Under the pieces are notes generated by a model, which saw only the letters and a program-made list of their open reading frames with translations, did not search any database and was not told where the DNA came from. The position numbers and the translations under genes were made by a program. This document shows, one piece after another, positions 10,649 to 18,207 of a stretch of 64,000 nt of DNA. How positions within the stretch are numbered: the first letter of the stretch is position 1; every line of letters starts with the position of its first letter. Origin of the DNA: Mitsuaria sp. WAJ17 (GTDB lineage: Bacteria; Pseudomonadota; Gammaproteobacteria; Burkholderiales; Burkholderiaceae_C); the NCBI RefSeq assembly GCF_014174515.1, contig NZ_JACJUG010000012.1, forward strand, positions 1 to 64,000. The letters run 5' to 3'.

Positions 10649-11683
10649 ATGGACATTCAATCGGCGATCGCACAGGGCATGGCAGGACGCCCGGGCAGCT
10701 TGCAGGACTGGCTGCAGTCGCAAGGCCTGTCCGACGGCGGTGCTGCCGGGGCCCTGCTGAGCCTGGCTGAGCCGCTGGGGGGCTTTCTGGCGGTCAAGTC
10801 CCTGGCCACCGGCCGTTATGTCTATGCCAGCGCCGGCCTGGATCGCCTCTTCGAGCGCACGGAATCTTCCCTGGTCGGCAGCAGTGACGTGGACCTCATG
10901 CGCGGCGACGAAGTCCAGGCCATGCGCCGGGTTGAGCAGGCTGTCATGGCGCAGCGCAATGTGGTGGTCAGCGAGCACCGGCTGGAGCTGGGCGGCCGCC
11001 GCCGCGATTTCATGGTGACGCGCGTACCCCTGGGGGCTGATCACATCATGTCGATGTGGTCCGAGCGTACCGAGGAGAAGCACCGCGAGTCGCACCTCCA
11101 GCGCGCGCTGCAGCAGATCGAGCAGCAGCAGAAATCCATGGAAATGCTGCGCCGAGAGTCCGAGAAGGGCAGTGGCCGGGATGACACCTCGGGACTCTAC
11201 CTGCGGGCGCAGTTCGACGACCAACTGCTGCGCGAGATCGACCTCTCCACCCGCGAGCACCGCGAATTCGCCCTGGTGCTGATTTCGCTGGATCCCTTGC
11301 CGGCCGAGGTCCAGCACCTGCGGGACGAGGCTCAGCAGCGCATGCTGGAAGGCCTGGGCCGCATGCTGCGCGCCAACACGCGTGCCATGGATGCGGCCTG
11401 CCGGGTAGGCGAGCAGCTGTTTGCCGTGCTGCTGTCGGGCGTTGGGCTGGCCACCGCCCACGCCCGCATGGAGCAGCTGCGCAGGCAATGCGTGACCCAG
11501 ATCATCGTGGTGCAGGGCCTGGACCTGCATCTGTCGCTGTCCATGGGTGTTGCCAGCTTCCCGCATACTGCCTCCCGCCAGGAGGATCTGCTGGAGGCGG
11601 CGCAGTCCGCCATCCAGGAGGCCCAGCGTCGCGGCGGCAACCAGGTGGTGCTGGCGCCGATTCCCTTTGGCAGCCAGCCCTGA
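10649..11683 (+). CDS. PAS domain protein with degenerate GGDEF domain
   Basis: A 344-residue cytoplasmic protein: PAS-like sensor domain (about 43-140), a charged coiled-coil linker (about 141-172), then a GGDEF-fold domain (about 180-335). In active diguanylate cyclases the signature reads R-Y-GGDEF-AVLL; here it is R252-V-GEQLF-AVLL, so the catalytic Asp/Glu pair is gone while the flanking FAVLL and later LSLSMGVASFP are kept. It probably senses or scaffolds rather than making cyclic di-GMP. ATG at 10649 follows an AGAAGG ribosome site. Convergent with the EVE gene. Confidence 0.85.
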   Translation: MDIQSAIAQGMAGRPGSLQDWLQSQGLSDGGAAGALLSLAEPLGGFLAVKSLATGRYVYASAGLDRLFERTESSLVGSSDVDLMRGDEVQAMRRVEQAVMAQRNVVVSEHRLELGGRRRDFMVTRVPLGADHIMSMWSERTEEKHRESHLQRALQQIEQQQKSMEMLRRESEKGSGRDDTSGLYLRAQFDDQLLREIDLSTREHREFALVLISLDPLPAEVQHLRDEAQQRMLEGLGRMLRANTRAMDAACRVGEQLFAVLLSGVGLATAHARMEQLRRQCVTQIIVVQGLDLHLSLSMGVASFPHTASRQEDLLEAAQSAIQEAQRRGGNQVVLAPIPFGSQP

Positions 11684-11686
11684 ACG

Positions 11687-11725
11687 GGCTGTCGGTGCCC
11701 GCATCGCCAACCGGCACCGGCAGCC
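11687..11725. terminator. Hairpin between convergent genes
   Basis: A 13-bp stem with one G-T pair (11687-11699 with 11713-11725) and a 13-nt loop fills the gap between the PAS/GGDEF gene and the EVE gene. There is no T-tract on either side, so termination strength is uncertain. Confidence 0.5.
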
Positions 11726-12196
11726 TCAGGCGCTGGCCTTGTCCAGCAGGGCCATCACGGCCCGCCATTCCTCGGGGCTGACCGGCGTGATGGACAGGCG
11801 ATTGCCGGCCTGCAGCACGCGCATGCTGGCCAGGCTCGCCTGCTGGCGCATCTCGGCCAGGCCCATCAGGCGGGTCTTGCAGACGAAGCGCACATCAACA
11901 TGCAGCCAGCGCGGCGCTTCCGGCTTGGATTTGGGGTCGAAATAGGGGCTGGTAGGGTCGAACTGGCTGGCGTCTGTGTAAGCCGAACGGCTCACCTCAC
12001 CAATGCCGGCAATGCCCGGCTGAGGGCAGGAGGAGTGATAGAAGAGCACCCCATCACCCGGCTGCATGGCGTCACGCATGAAATTGCGGGCCTGGTAGTT
12101 GCGTACGCCGATCCAGGGCACGGTCTGCGCGGGGGCGGCAGCCAGGTCGTCGATGGAGCACTCGTCCGGCTCCGACTTCATCAGCCAGTAGTTCAT
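11726..12196 (-). CDS. EVE domain-containing protein
   Basis: A 156-residue protein made of one EVE (PUA-like) domain, starting MNYWLMKSEPDECSIDDL and containing the conserved GVRNYQARNFMRD and GDGVLFYHSSC blocks. EVE/YTH-like domains bind modified bases in nucleic acids; standalone bacterial members are widespread and mostly uncharacterised. ATG at 12196 matches the family start exactly. It lies directly downstream of the 6S RNA gene, in the position where many gammaproteobacteria have a 5-formyltetrahydrofolate cyclo-ligase gene. Confidence 0.92.
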   Translation of the reverse strand: MNYWLMKSEPDECSIDDLAAAPAQTVPWIGVRNYQARNFMRDAMQPGDGVLFYHSSCPQPGIAGIGEVSRSAYTDASQFDPTSPYFDPKSKPEAPRWLHVDVRFVCKTRLMGLAEMRQQASLASMRVLQAGNRLSITPVSPEEWRAVMALLDKASA

Positions 12197-12307
12197 GGGC
12201 AGAAGCACTGCACTCGGGGGGGGCTGGTGTGCGGTAGGCCGAGTGAAGGGGCGTAGAGGGCGCAAGCCGGTGCGACCCGGGCGAGGGGCTGCGCCTGGCA
12301 AGAAGAG

Positions 12308-12490
12308 GGTGTCCGCCGCGAGCCGTGAGCCGCATTCCTGAACCCAGGGGATTCAGGTGGGCGAGGTCAGCAAGACTTCGGGTTCATCTGACGCGAGACG
12401 ATCACACCAGCCAGGCGATGTTCCAAGCCCATGCTCAAAGAGCATCGGTTCAAGGAAATATAAGACTCACGCGAACGCAACGGACGGGCC
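12308..12490 (-). ncRNA. ssrS: 6S RNA
   Basis: The RNA binds and regulates the sigma-70 RNA polymerase holoenzyme. It lies directly downstream of zapA, the conserved place of ssrS. The ends form a long closing stem: minus-strand GTCCG-TTGCG...CGTGAG (12485-12466) pairs with CTCACG...CGCGG-CGGAC (12329-12311), with G-U pairs as expected. Between them are the ATATTTCCTTGAACC stretch typical of the central bubble and a 3' hairpin CCTGAATCCCCTGGGTTCAGG. Exact ends are uncertain by about 5-10 nt. Confidence 0.82.
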
Positions 12491-12515
12491 CATTCTAGGG
12501 CCTCGCCGGCCAGTC

Positions 12516-12824
12516 TCAGAGCAGTTGCCCATCCTGGGCAAGGGCTTCGTCGAGACGTTTGATGAGCCCTTCGAGATCGGATACCGTGCCGTCCTGCGTG
12601 CCCGGGGTGCTGGCACGGGTCGCAGGCTGCTCGGCGAGCTGGTAAGCCAGGTTCAAGGCGGCCAGCACGGCGATGCGCTCCCGAGCCTTGATGCGGCCGG
12701 CATCCCGGATGCCACACATCTCGCGATCGACCTGGGCCACCGCCTTGCTCAGCGCGGCCTCGCCGCCTTCAGGGCAGCCCAGCAGATAGCTCTGGCCCAT
12801 GATGGTCACTTCCATCTGCTTCAT
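12516..12824 (-). CDS. zapA: Cell division protein ZapA
   Basis: A 102-residue FtsZ-ring stabiliser. Residues 1-60 form the ZapA fold (KQMEVTIMGQSYLLGCPEG at the start, then ALSKAVAQVDREMCGIRD) and the rest a helical tail. It overlaps the ZapB-like gene by 4 bp, and the 6S RNA gene follows immediately; zapA-ssrS linkage is conserved in proteobacteria. Confidence 0.93.
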   Translation of the reverse strand: MKQMEVTIMGQSYLLGCPEGGEAALSKAVAQVDREMCGIRDAGRIKARERIAVLAALNLAYQLAEQPATRASTPGTQDGTVSDLEGLIKRLDEALAQDGQLL

Positions 12825-13030
12825 GGCGCGTTCTTCTCCGATTCCAGCGGCAGACGATCCAGCAGGGCGTCGATGCGGGCCCTGGCGGCGTTGAGACGGG
12901 AGCGCATGCCATCGCGCTCCTGGGTCAGGGCGCGAACCTGCTCCTCGAGCAGGGCGTTGGTGCGGGTCAGCTCGTCGTGACGCAGGAGGAGCCTCTCCAC
13001 CCGGTCAACTAGGTCGGTGATGCTTGGCAT
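12821..13030 (-). CDS. ZapB-like coiled-coil protein (TIGR02449 family)
   Basis: A 69-residue protein that is almost entirely coiled coil, with regular heptads from about residue 5 to 60 (LVDRVERLLLRHDELTRTN onward). Position directly before zapA, with a 4-bp overlap, fits the TIGR02449 family found beside zapA in beta- and gammaproteobacteria. A role as a ZapA partner at the division ring is inferred from this linkage. Confidence 0.85.
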   Translation of the reverse strand: MPSITDLVDRVERLLLRHDELTRTNALLEEQVRALTQERDGMRSRLNAARARIDALLDRLPLESEKNAP

Positions 13031-13087
13031 GGCTGGCTGGGACGATCTCGCCTACTGATGATGCGGCATTGTAGGGGCGGCGGGCGC

Positions 13088-13720
13088 TCAGGGCAGGCTG
13101 CGGCCCAGGTCGCAATCCACGCGCACACTGCAGCGCTCGCACATCGGGCGGCGGGCCTGGCAGACGTAGCGGCCATGCAGGATCAGCCAGTGATGGGCAT
13201 CAACCATGAACTCGGCCGGCACTCGGCGCAGCAGGCCCTGCTCGACGGCCAGCGGCGTCTTGCCTGGCGCCAGTCCGGTGCGGTTGCCGACGCGGAAGAT
13301 GTGCGTGTCCACAGCCATCGTGGGCTCGCCGAAGGCGACGTTGAGCACCACATTGGCCGTCTTGCGGCCCACGCCGGGCAGGGCCTCCAGGGCCTCGCGG
13401 CTGCGCGGCACCTGGCCACCGTGCTGCTCCACGAGGAGGCGGCAGGTGCTGATGAGGTTCTTGGCCTTGTTGCGGTACAGGCCTATGGTCTTGATGGCGT
13501 CGGCCAGGCCCTCCTCGCCCAGGGCCAGGACCTTGGCCGGTGTGTTGGCCCGGGCAAAGAGCTTGCGGGTGGCCTTGTTGACACCGACGTCCGTGGCCTG
13601 GGCCGAGAGCAGCACGGCGGCCAGGCATTCAAAGACGCTGCTGTACTCCAGCTCGCTCTGAGGCGAAGGGTTGGCCGTGCGCAGGGTCTGGAAGAAGTGC
13701 AGGACTTGGGCGTCATTCAT
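13088..13720 (-). CDS. nth: Endonuclease III
   Basis: DNA glycosylase/AP lyase that removes oxidised pyrimidines. The 210-residue protein has the HhH-GPD motif LPGVGRKTANVVL with catalytic K120, then D138 in VDTHIFRV. The C-terminal [4Fe-4S] ligands are C187-x6-C194-x2-C197-x5-C203. These positions equal the E. coli numbering, which supports the ATG at 13720 over a TTG six codons upstream. It is divergent from the glycosyltransferase cassette. Confidence 0.96.
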   Translation of the reverse strand: MNDAQVLHFFQTLRTANPSPQSELEYSSVFECLAAVLLSAQATDVGVNKATRKLFARANTPAKVLALGEEGLADAIKTIGLYRNKAKNLISTCRLLVEQHGGQVPRSREALEALPGVGRKTANVVLNVAFGEPTMAVDTHIFRVGNRTGLAPGKTPLAVEQGLLRRVPAEFMVDAHHWLILHGRYVCQARRPMCERCSVRVDCDLGRSLP

Positions 13721-13816
13721 GGCGTGATTGTGGTTCAAACGGGGGTCCGAACCGGGTCGCCTCGGCGAGAATGCGCCACGCGTTCGCCCCGGGACGCCAC
13801 GTCATCCTCCAGCCGC

Positions 13817-15265
13817 ATGAGTTCCGCTCCGATCAACGCCATCCCGATATCGCCCGCCAGCCCGCTACGCAGCGCCGCCGGCGCTCGCCCCTGGCTCTGG
13901 CTGCTGGCCGTGGCCGTGCTGCTGCGGCTGCTGAGCCTGCCCCTGATGGCCCTCACGGACCACACCGAGGCCCGCTATGCCGAGATCGCCCGGCTCATGG
14001 TGCAGTTGGGCGACTGGGTCAGCCCCCATGTCACGCCCGGCGAGGTCTTCTGGGCCAAGCCGCCTCTATCGACCTGGAGCCAGGCCCTGTTGATGGAGCT
14101 GTTCGGCGTCAATGAATGGTCGGGCCGCCTGGCGGCCTGGGGCTGGGCACTCCTGGGCCTATGGAGCCTGGACTGGATGCTGCGCGCCAGCCTGGCATCG
14201 GTCCAGCGGGCTGCGGCCCTGACGGCGCTGATGCTGTGCCCCATGTACTTCATCTGTGCCGGCGCCGTGATGACCGATGCCACGCTGATGGCCACGGTGC
14301 TGCTTGTGCAGGCCGCCTGGTGGCGGGCGGTGACGGCGCCCGATGCCGCCGCTGCACGCCGCGCCGGCCGCGTCCTGGCGTTTGGCCTGGGCCTGGCCCT
14401 GCTCACCAAGGGGCCGGCCGCAGGCGTGCTGGCCTTGCTGCCGCCGGTGCTGCACGCACTGTGGCGCGGGCACTGGGCGGTGGTCGGCCGCATCCTCAAG
14501 GACCCGCTGGCCTGGCTGATCTGGCTGGGCCTGACCCTGCCTTGGTATGCCTGGGCCGAGCAGCGCACACCCGGCTTCCTACAGTACTTCCTGCTGGGTG
14601 AGCATGTGATGCGCTTCCTGCAGCCTGGCTGGAAGGGGGACCGCTACGGCTTCGCCCATGCCCAGCCCATCGGCATGATCTGGCTGTTCGTGCTGGTCTC
14701 GGCCCTGCCCTGGATTCTGCACGGGCTGGCCGCCTGGCTGGGCGGGCGCCGAGCCGGGACGCCGGCACCCGAGCGGCTCGGCCGCGATCTCTGGGCCTAT
14801 GCGCTGTGCATCACGGCTGCGCCGCTGCTGCTGTTCAGCGCGGCCCGCAACATCATCCCCACCTACGCGGTCACCGCGCTGCCCGGCGTGGTGCTGCTGT
14901 GGCTCGCCCAGGTGGATGCCCAGCGCCTGGGCGCGGCACGGCACTGGGGTGCCGGCCTAATCGTGCTGCTGCTGACGGCCTTGGGCTTCCTTTGGCTGGG
15001 TCCGAAGGAAGCCCTGCGAGCCTCCGACCGCGAGCTGATCCGTGCCTACGAGAAGGCCTGCGGCGCGCAGGCCTGGACCGCTGCCTGTGGTTTGGAGTAC
15101 GCCAGCAAGCCGGACCACTCAGCCTTTTTCTACAGTGCGGGCCGTCTCTATGCGCAGCCGGAGCATGCGGTCGTGCGCTACCAGGTCCTGGACCGGGATA
15201 CCCAGCGCCCGCACGGCGACGCGCTGGCCTGCAACAAGCATCTGTGCCTCTATGTCGCTCCCTGA
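13817..15265 (+). CDS. ArnT-like glycosyltransferase (GT39/GT83 family)
   Basis: A 482-residue inner-membrane glycosyltransferase of the ArnT/PMT type, which takes sugars from polyprenyl phosphate on the periplasmic side. About ten to twelve hydrophobic segments precede a C-terminal soluble part. The first periplasmic loop has TDHTEARYAEIARLM and the FWAKPPLSTW block, diagnostic for this group (acidic pair before RY, then KPP). ATG at 13817 gives the expected short basic N-terminus. It overlaps the next gene by 14 bp and leads a four-gene operon. Confidence 0.9.
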   Translation: MSSAPINAIPISPASPLRSAAGARPWLWLLAVAVLLRLLSLPLMALTDHTEARYAEIARLMVQLGDWVSPHVTPGEVFWAKPPLSTWSQALLMELFGVNEWSGRLAAWGWALLGLWSLDWMLRASLASVQRAAALTALMLCPMYFICAGAVMTDATLMATVLLVQAAWWRAVTAPDAAAARRAGRVLAFGLGLALLTKGPAAGVLALLPPVLHALWRGHWAVVGRILKDPLAWLIWLGLTLPWYAWAEQRTPGFLQYFLLGEHVMRFLQPGWKGDRYGFAHAQPIGMIWLFVLVSALPWILHGLAAWLGGRRAGTPAPERLGRDLWAYALCITAAPLLLFSAARNIIPTYAVTALPGVVLLWLAQVDAQRLGAARHWGAGLIVLLLTALGFLWLGPKEALRASDRELIRAYEKACGAQAWTAACGLEYASKPDHSAFFYSAGRLYAQPEHAVVRYQVLDRDTQRPHGDALACNKHLCLYVAP

Positions 15266-16283
15266 GAATTCCTCCACGCCTCGTGCTCTCAAACCCCTGA
15301 CGGCTCGTGGGCGGCCACAGCTGCTGTCGGTGGTGATGCCGGCCTTCAACGAGGCGCGCAACCTGTCGTGGCTGCTGCCCAGGCTGGTCGAGGAGCTGGG
15401 GCCCCACGCCGAGGCCCTAGAGCTGATGGTCATCGACGACGGCAGCCGTGACGACACCGTGATGGTCGTGCAGGGGCTGATCCGCCAGGGCTTGCCGGTG
15501 CGCCTGTTGCGCTTGTCGCGCAACTTCGGCAAGGAGGCTGCACTGACTGCCGGACTGGATGCGGTCGAGGGTGAGGTGGTGATCAGCATGGACTCCGACG
15601 GCCAACATCCCGTCAGCTGCGCGCTCAAGATGCTGGAGCGCTGGCGGGACGGCTATGACGTGGTCTACGGCGTGCAAAAAGGGCGGCGCGAGTCGCAGTC
15701 CTTCGCGCGGCGGGTCTACACCCGGACTTTCTACTGGCTGATGCAGAAGGGCTCGCGCTTCGAGCTTCCCGCCGACGCCGGTGACTTCCGTCTGCTGGAC
15801 CGCGCCGTCGTGCTGGCTCTGCGCCAGTTGCCAGAGCGGGCCCGCTACATGAAGGGCCTGTTCGCCTGGGTGGGCTTCCCGGCGACAGGCATCGAGTTCG
15901 TGCCGGACGCGCGGGCCCACGGCGAGACCAGCTTCAACTTCATGCGCCTGCTGCAGCTGGCGGTGACGGGCATCACCGCCTTCTCCAAGGTGCCGCTGCG
16001 CGTGGTGTCGGCCCTGGGCATGGTGGTGTCCTTGATTTCGGTGGTGTTTGGCTTCTGGATCGTGTTCGAGAAAGTCTTCCTCGGCAACGAGATCTCAGGC
16101 TTCGCAACGTTGGCTGCCTCGATCACCTTCCTGGCGGGGGTGCAGCTGCTGTGCCTGGGCATCATCGCCGAGTATCTGGGCCGGGTCTTCGACGAGGTCA
16201 AGCGTCGCCCGCTGTACGTGACGCAAGACCTGACCCCCTCGCTGAAGCGGTCTGCGGATGCCGGTCCGGAGCCGCGCGCGTGA
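15252..16283 (+). CDS. Polyprenyl-phosphate glycosyltransferase (GT2, DPM1/GtrB-like)
   Basis: A 343-residue enzyme with a cytoplasmic GT-A domain (about 25-250) and two C-terminal membrane helices. Motifs are LSVVMPAFNEA, the nucleotide-binding VIDDGSRDDT and the metal-binding MDSDGQHP. RLSRNFGKEAALTAGLD is typical of enzymes that load a sugar from a nucleotide donor onto undecaprenyl phosphate (ArnC, GtrB, FlmF). The ATG at 15252 lies within the end of the GT39 gene, indicating translational coupling. The sugar is not readable from sequence. Confidence 0.93.
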   Translation: MSLPENSSTPRALKPLTARGRPQLLSVVMPAFNEARNLSWLLPRLVEELGPHAEALELMVIDDGSRDDTVMVVQGLIRQGLPVRLLRLSRNFGKEAALTAGLDAVEGEVVISMDSDGQHPVSCALKMLERWRDGYDVVYGVQKGRRESQSFARRVYTRTFYWLMQKGSRFELPADAGDFRLLDRAVVLALRQLPERARYMKGLFAWVGFPATGIEFVPDARAHGETSFNFMRLLQLAVTGITAFSKVPLRVVSALGMVVSLISVVFGFWIVFEKVFLGNEISGFATLAASITFLAGVQLLCLGIIAEYLGRVFDEVKRRPLYVTQDLTPSLKRSADAGPEPRA

Positions 16284-16666
16284 AGTCCCTGCTGTGGTTT
16301 GGCACCGTGGGTGCTTGCGCGGCGGCCGTGCATTTCTGCGTGGTCTGGTTACTGGTCGGAGCCTGGCAGTGGCCGGCGCTGGGGGCCAATGTGCTGGGCT
16401 TTCTGCTGGCCTTCGGAGTGAGCTTCGTCGGCCATCACCGCCTGACCTTTGCTGCGCAGCAGGCCCGGCGGCGGGATGCCCTGCCACGCTTCTTTGGCGT
16501 CGCGGTGCTGGGGTTCGCCTGCAATGAGATGCTCTATGCCTTGCTGCTGGAGCTGGGCGTGGAATACCGCCTGGCGCTGTTCGTCGTGTTGCTGGCCGTG
16601 GCGGCCATGACCTGGTGGCTGGGTCGGCACTGGGCTTTCAGGCGGCGCGGCGGAGCCTCGTCATGA
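16280..16666 (+). CDS. GtrA family membrane protein
   Basis: A 128-residue protein with four hydrophobic segments, of the GtrA/DPMS family. Such proteins are thought to flip polyprenyl-phosphate sugars across the inner membrane. LLWFGTVGACAAAVHF at the start and GFLLAFGVSFVGHHRLTF with the closing HWAFRRR are typical. It starts at a GTG that overlaps the stop of the GT2 gene (GTGA), and it overlaps the next gene by 4 bp, so all four genes are tightly coupled. Confidence 0.88.
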   Translation: MKSLLWFGTVGACAAAVHFCVVWLLVGAWQWPALGANVLGFLLAFGVSFVGHHRLTFAAQQARRRDALPRFFGVAVLGFACNEMLYALLLELGVEYRLALFVVLLAVAAMTWWLGRHWAFRRRGGASS

Positions 16667-17475
16667 GCCTGCGTCGCATCCAGATCTGCGCGGACGACTA
16701 CGGCTTCGATCGCGCCATCAGCCAGGGCATCCTGGACACCATCGACGCGGGCGTGGTCAGCGCCACCAGCTGCATGGTGCTGTCGCCGGCCTGGCCGCAC
16801 TGGGCACCGGCGCTGAAGGAAAGAGCCGGCTTGGCCGACCTGGGCCTGCACCTGGATCTCAACGAGTTCGCCCACTACGCTGCGCACAGCCTCAAGGGCT
16901 GGATCGTCGCGGCCTATCGCGGCGCCGTCCCCGCTTCCATGGCGCGCTCCTGGATCGATGCGCAGCTGGATACCTTCGAGAAGCGCCTGGGCCGGGCTCC
17001 GGACTATGTGGATGGCCACCAGCATCTGCACCAGTTGCCCGGCATCCGCGAGGCCCTGCTGCAGGCCCTGTGCGCTCGCTACGGCCATGCCTGTGCCTTG
17101 CGCATCACACGGTCGCGCCAATGGCGTGGTGCCAAGGCGGCCATCATCGGTGCCTTGGGCGCCGGTGCGCTGGCGGCAGGCGCCCGGGCCGAAGGATTGC
17201 GGGTCAACCGCGACTTTGCCGGTGTCTATGAGTTCCAGCCTGCGGCGGATTTCGCAGCGCTGCTGAGATGGTGGCTGGACCACCTGCCGGACGGCGGTCT
17301 GATGATGTGCCACCCGGGCCGCGCAGGTGTCACGGAAACACGTGCCGATGGCATCCGCGCAGCTCGGGTGCGCGAGCATGCCGTGCTGGCTGGCGGCCAG
17401 GGCAGGGCGCTGTTGCAGGCCCTGGGCATCCAGCCGGGGCGTTGCGCAGACTGGGATGTCGCCCGGGCCGACTGA
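16663..17475 (+). CDS. ChbG/HpnK (YdjC) family polysaccharide deacetylase
   Basis: A 270-residue metal-dependent carbohydrate deacetylase. The metal-binding acidic pair is in ICADDYGFDRAI (D11, D12), followed by the LGLHLDLNE and VDGHQHLHQLPG motifs that supply histidine ligands and the catalytic base. YdjC-family enzymes deacetylate N-acetyl sugars; NaxD of Francisella and LgmC of Bordetella act on polyprenyl-linked HexNAc before transfer to lipid A. Company with GT39, GT2 and GtrA genes suggests the same job here. ATG at 16663 overlaps the gtrA-like stop. Confidence 0.9.
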   Translation: MSLRRIQICADDYGFDRAISQGILDTIDAGVVSATSCMVLSPAWPHWAPALKERAGLADLGLHLDLNEFAHYAAHSLKGWIVAAYRGAVPASMARSWIDAQLDTFEKRLGRAPDYVDGHQHLHQLPGIREALLQALCARYGHACALRITRSRQWRGAKAAIIGALGAGALAAGARAEGLRVNRDFAGVYEFQPAADFAALLRWWLDHLPDGGLMMCHPGRAGVTETRADGIRAARVREHAVLAGGQGRALLQALGIQPGRCADWDVARAD

Positions 17476-17501
17476 AGCACACGGACGGCTTCGCGCAGCG
17501 T

Positions 17502-18188
17502 TCAGCCGTCGCGCTTGGCCCGTGCGCGTGCCAGCGCCGCCTCGATCACTGAGCGCTTGCGCTGCAGCTCCGCGTCGTCGGCCGGCTTGGTGAGCTCCGC
17601 CAGGTGGGCCAGCTTGTGCTGGGCCTTGGCGGCGAGGCGCTGCGCGTTCTCTTCGGCCTCGCGCTGTTCGCGCAAACGCTTGAAGCGGTAGCGCTCGCGG
17701 GCCTCCTGGGCCTGTGCCTCGCTCCATGCGGCCCAGCCACTGCGGCCGGGCGTCACATCCACCAGGGAGATGCAGTCCACGGGGCAGGCGGGCACGCAGA
17801 GCTCACAACCTGTGCATTGCTCCGCCACGATGGTGTGCATCAACTTGGGCGCGCCGGCGATGCAGTCCGCCGGGCAGGCCTTGATGCACAAGGTGCAGCC
17901 GATGCACCAAGCCTCGTCGATCACGGCCAGCTTGCGCGGGCCTTCCGCGCCATGCTCGACGCTCAGCGGCAGTGCCGGTCGGCCCGTGATGCGGGCCAGG
18001 CGTTCGACGCCCTCGGCACCGCCGGGCGGGCACTGGTTGACGCCGGCCTCGCCGCGCGCCATGGCCTCGGCGTAGGCGCGACAGTCCGGGTAGCCGCAGC
18101 GCGTGCATTGCGTCTGTGGCAGGGCTTGGTCGAGTTGATCGATCAGTGCGGCGGTCGAGGCGCTTGTTGTGGCGTTTGTGGCTGTCAA
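17502..18188 (-). CDS. rsxB: RnfB/RsxB-type iron-sulfur protein
   Basis: A 228-residue ferredoxin-like protein. An N-terminal four-cysteine motif (C28-x2-C31-x4-C36-x16-C53) matches the Fer4_21 cluster of RnfB, and two ferredoxin [4Fe-4S] motifs follow (C95-C98-C101-C105 and C125-C128-C131-C135). The N-terminal membrane anchor of RnfB is missing and the C-terminus is a long charged helix. No other rnf genes are nearby; standalone RsxB of this shape is common in Burkholderiales. It lies 19 bp downstream of phaZ on the same strand. Confidence 0.9.
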   Translation of the reverse strand: MTATNATTSASTAALIDQLDQALPQTQCTRCGYPDCRAYAEAMARGEAGVNQCPPGGAEGVERLARITGRPALPLSVEHGAEGPRKLAVIDEAWCIGCTLCIKACPADCIAGAPKLMHTIVAEQCTGCELCVPACPVDCISLVDVTPGRSGWAAWSEAQAQEARERYRFKRLREQREAEENAQRLAAKAQHKLAHLAELTKPADDAELQRKRSVIEAALARARAKRDG

Positions 18189-18207
18189 GGTCGGAAGCGG
18201 TGCAGCG

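Noticed and set aside
13721-13738. Upstream TTG start for nth adding six residues
   Set aside because: With the ATG at 13720 the catalytic and cluster residues fall at exactly the E. coli positions (K120, D138, C187-C203).
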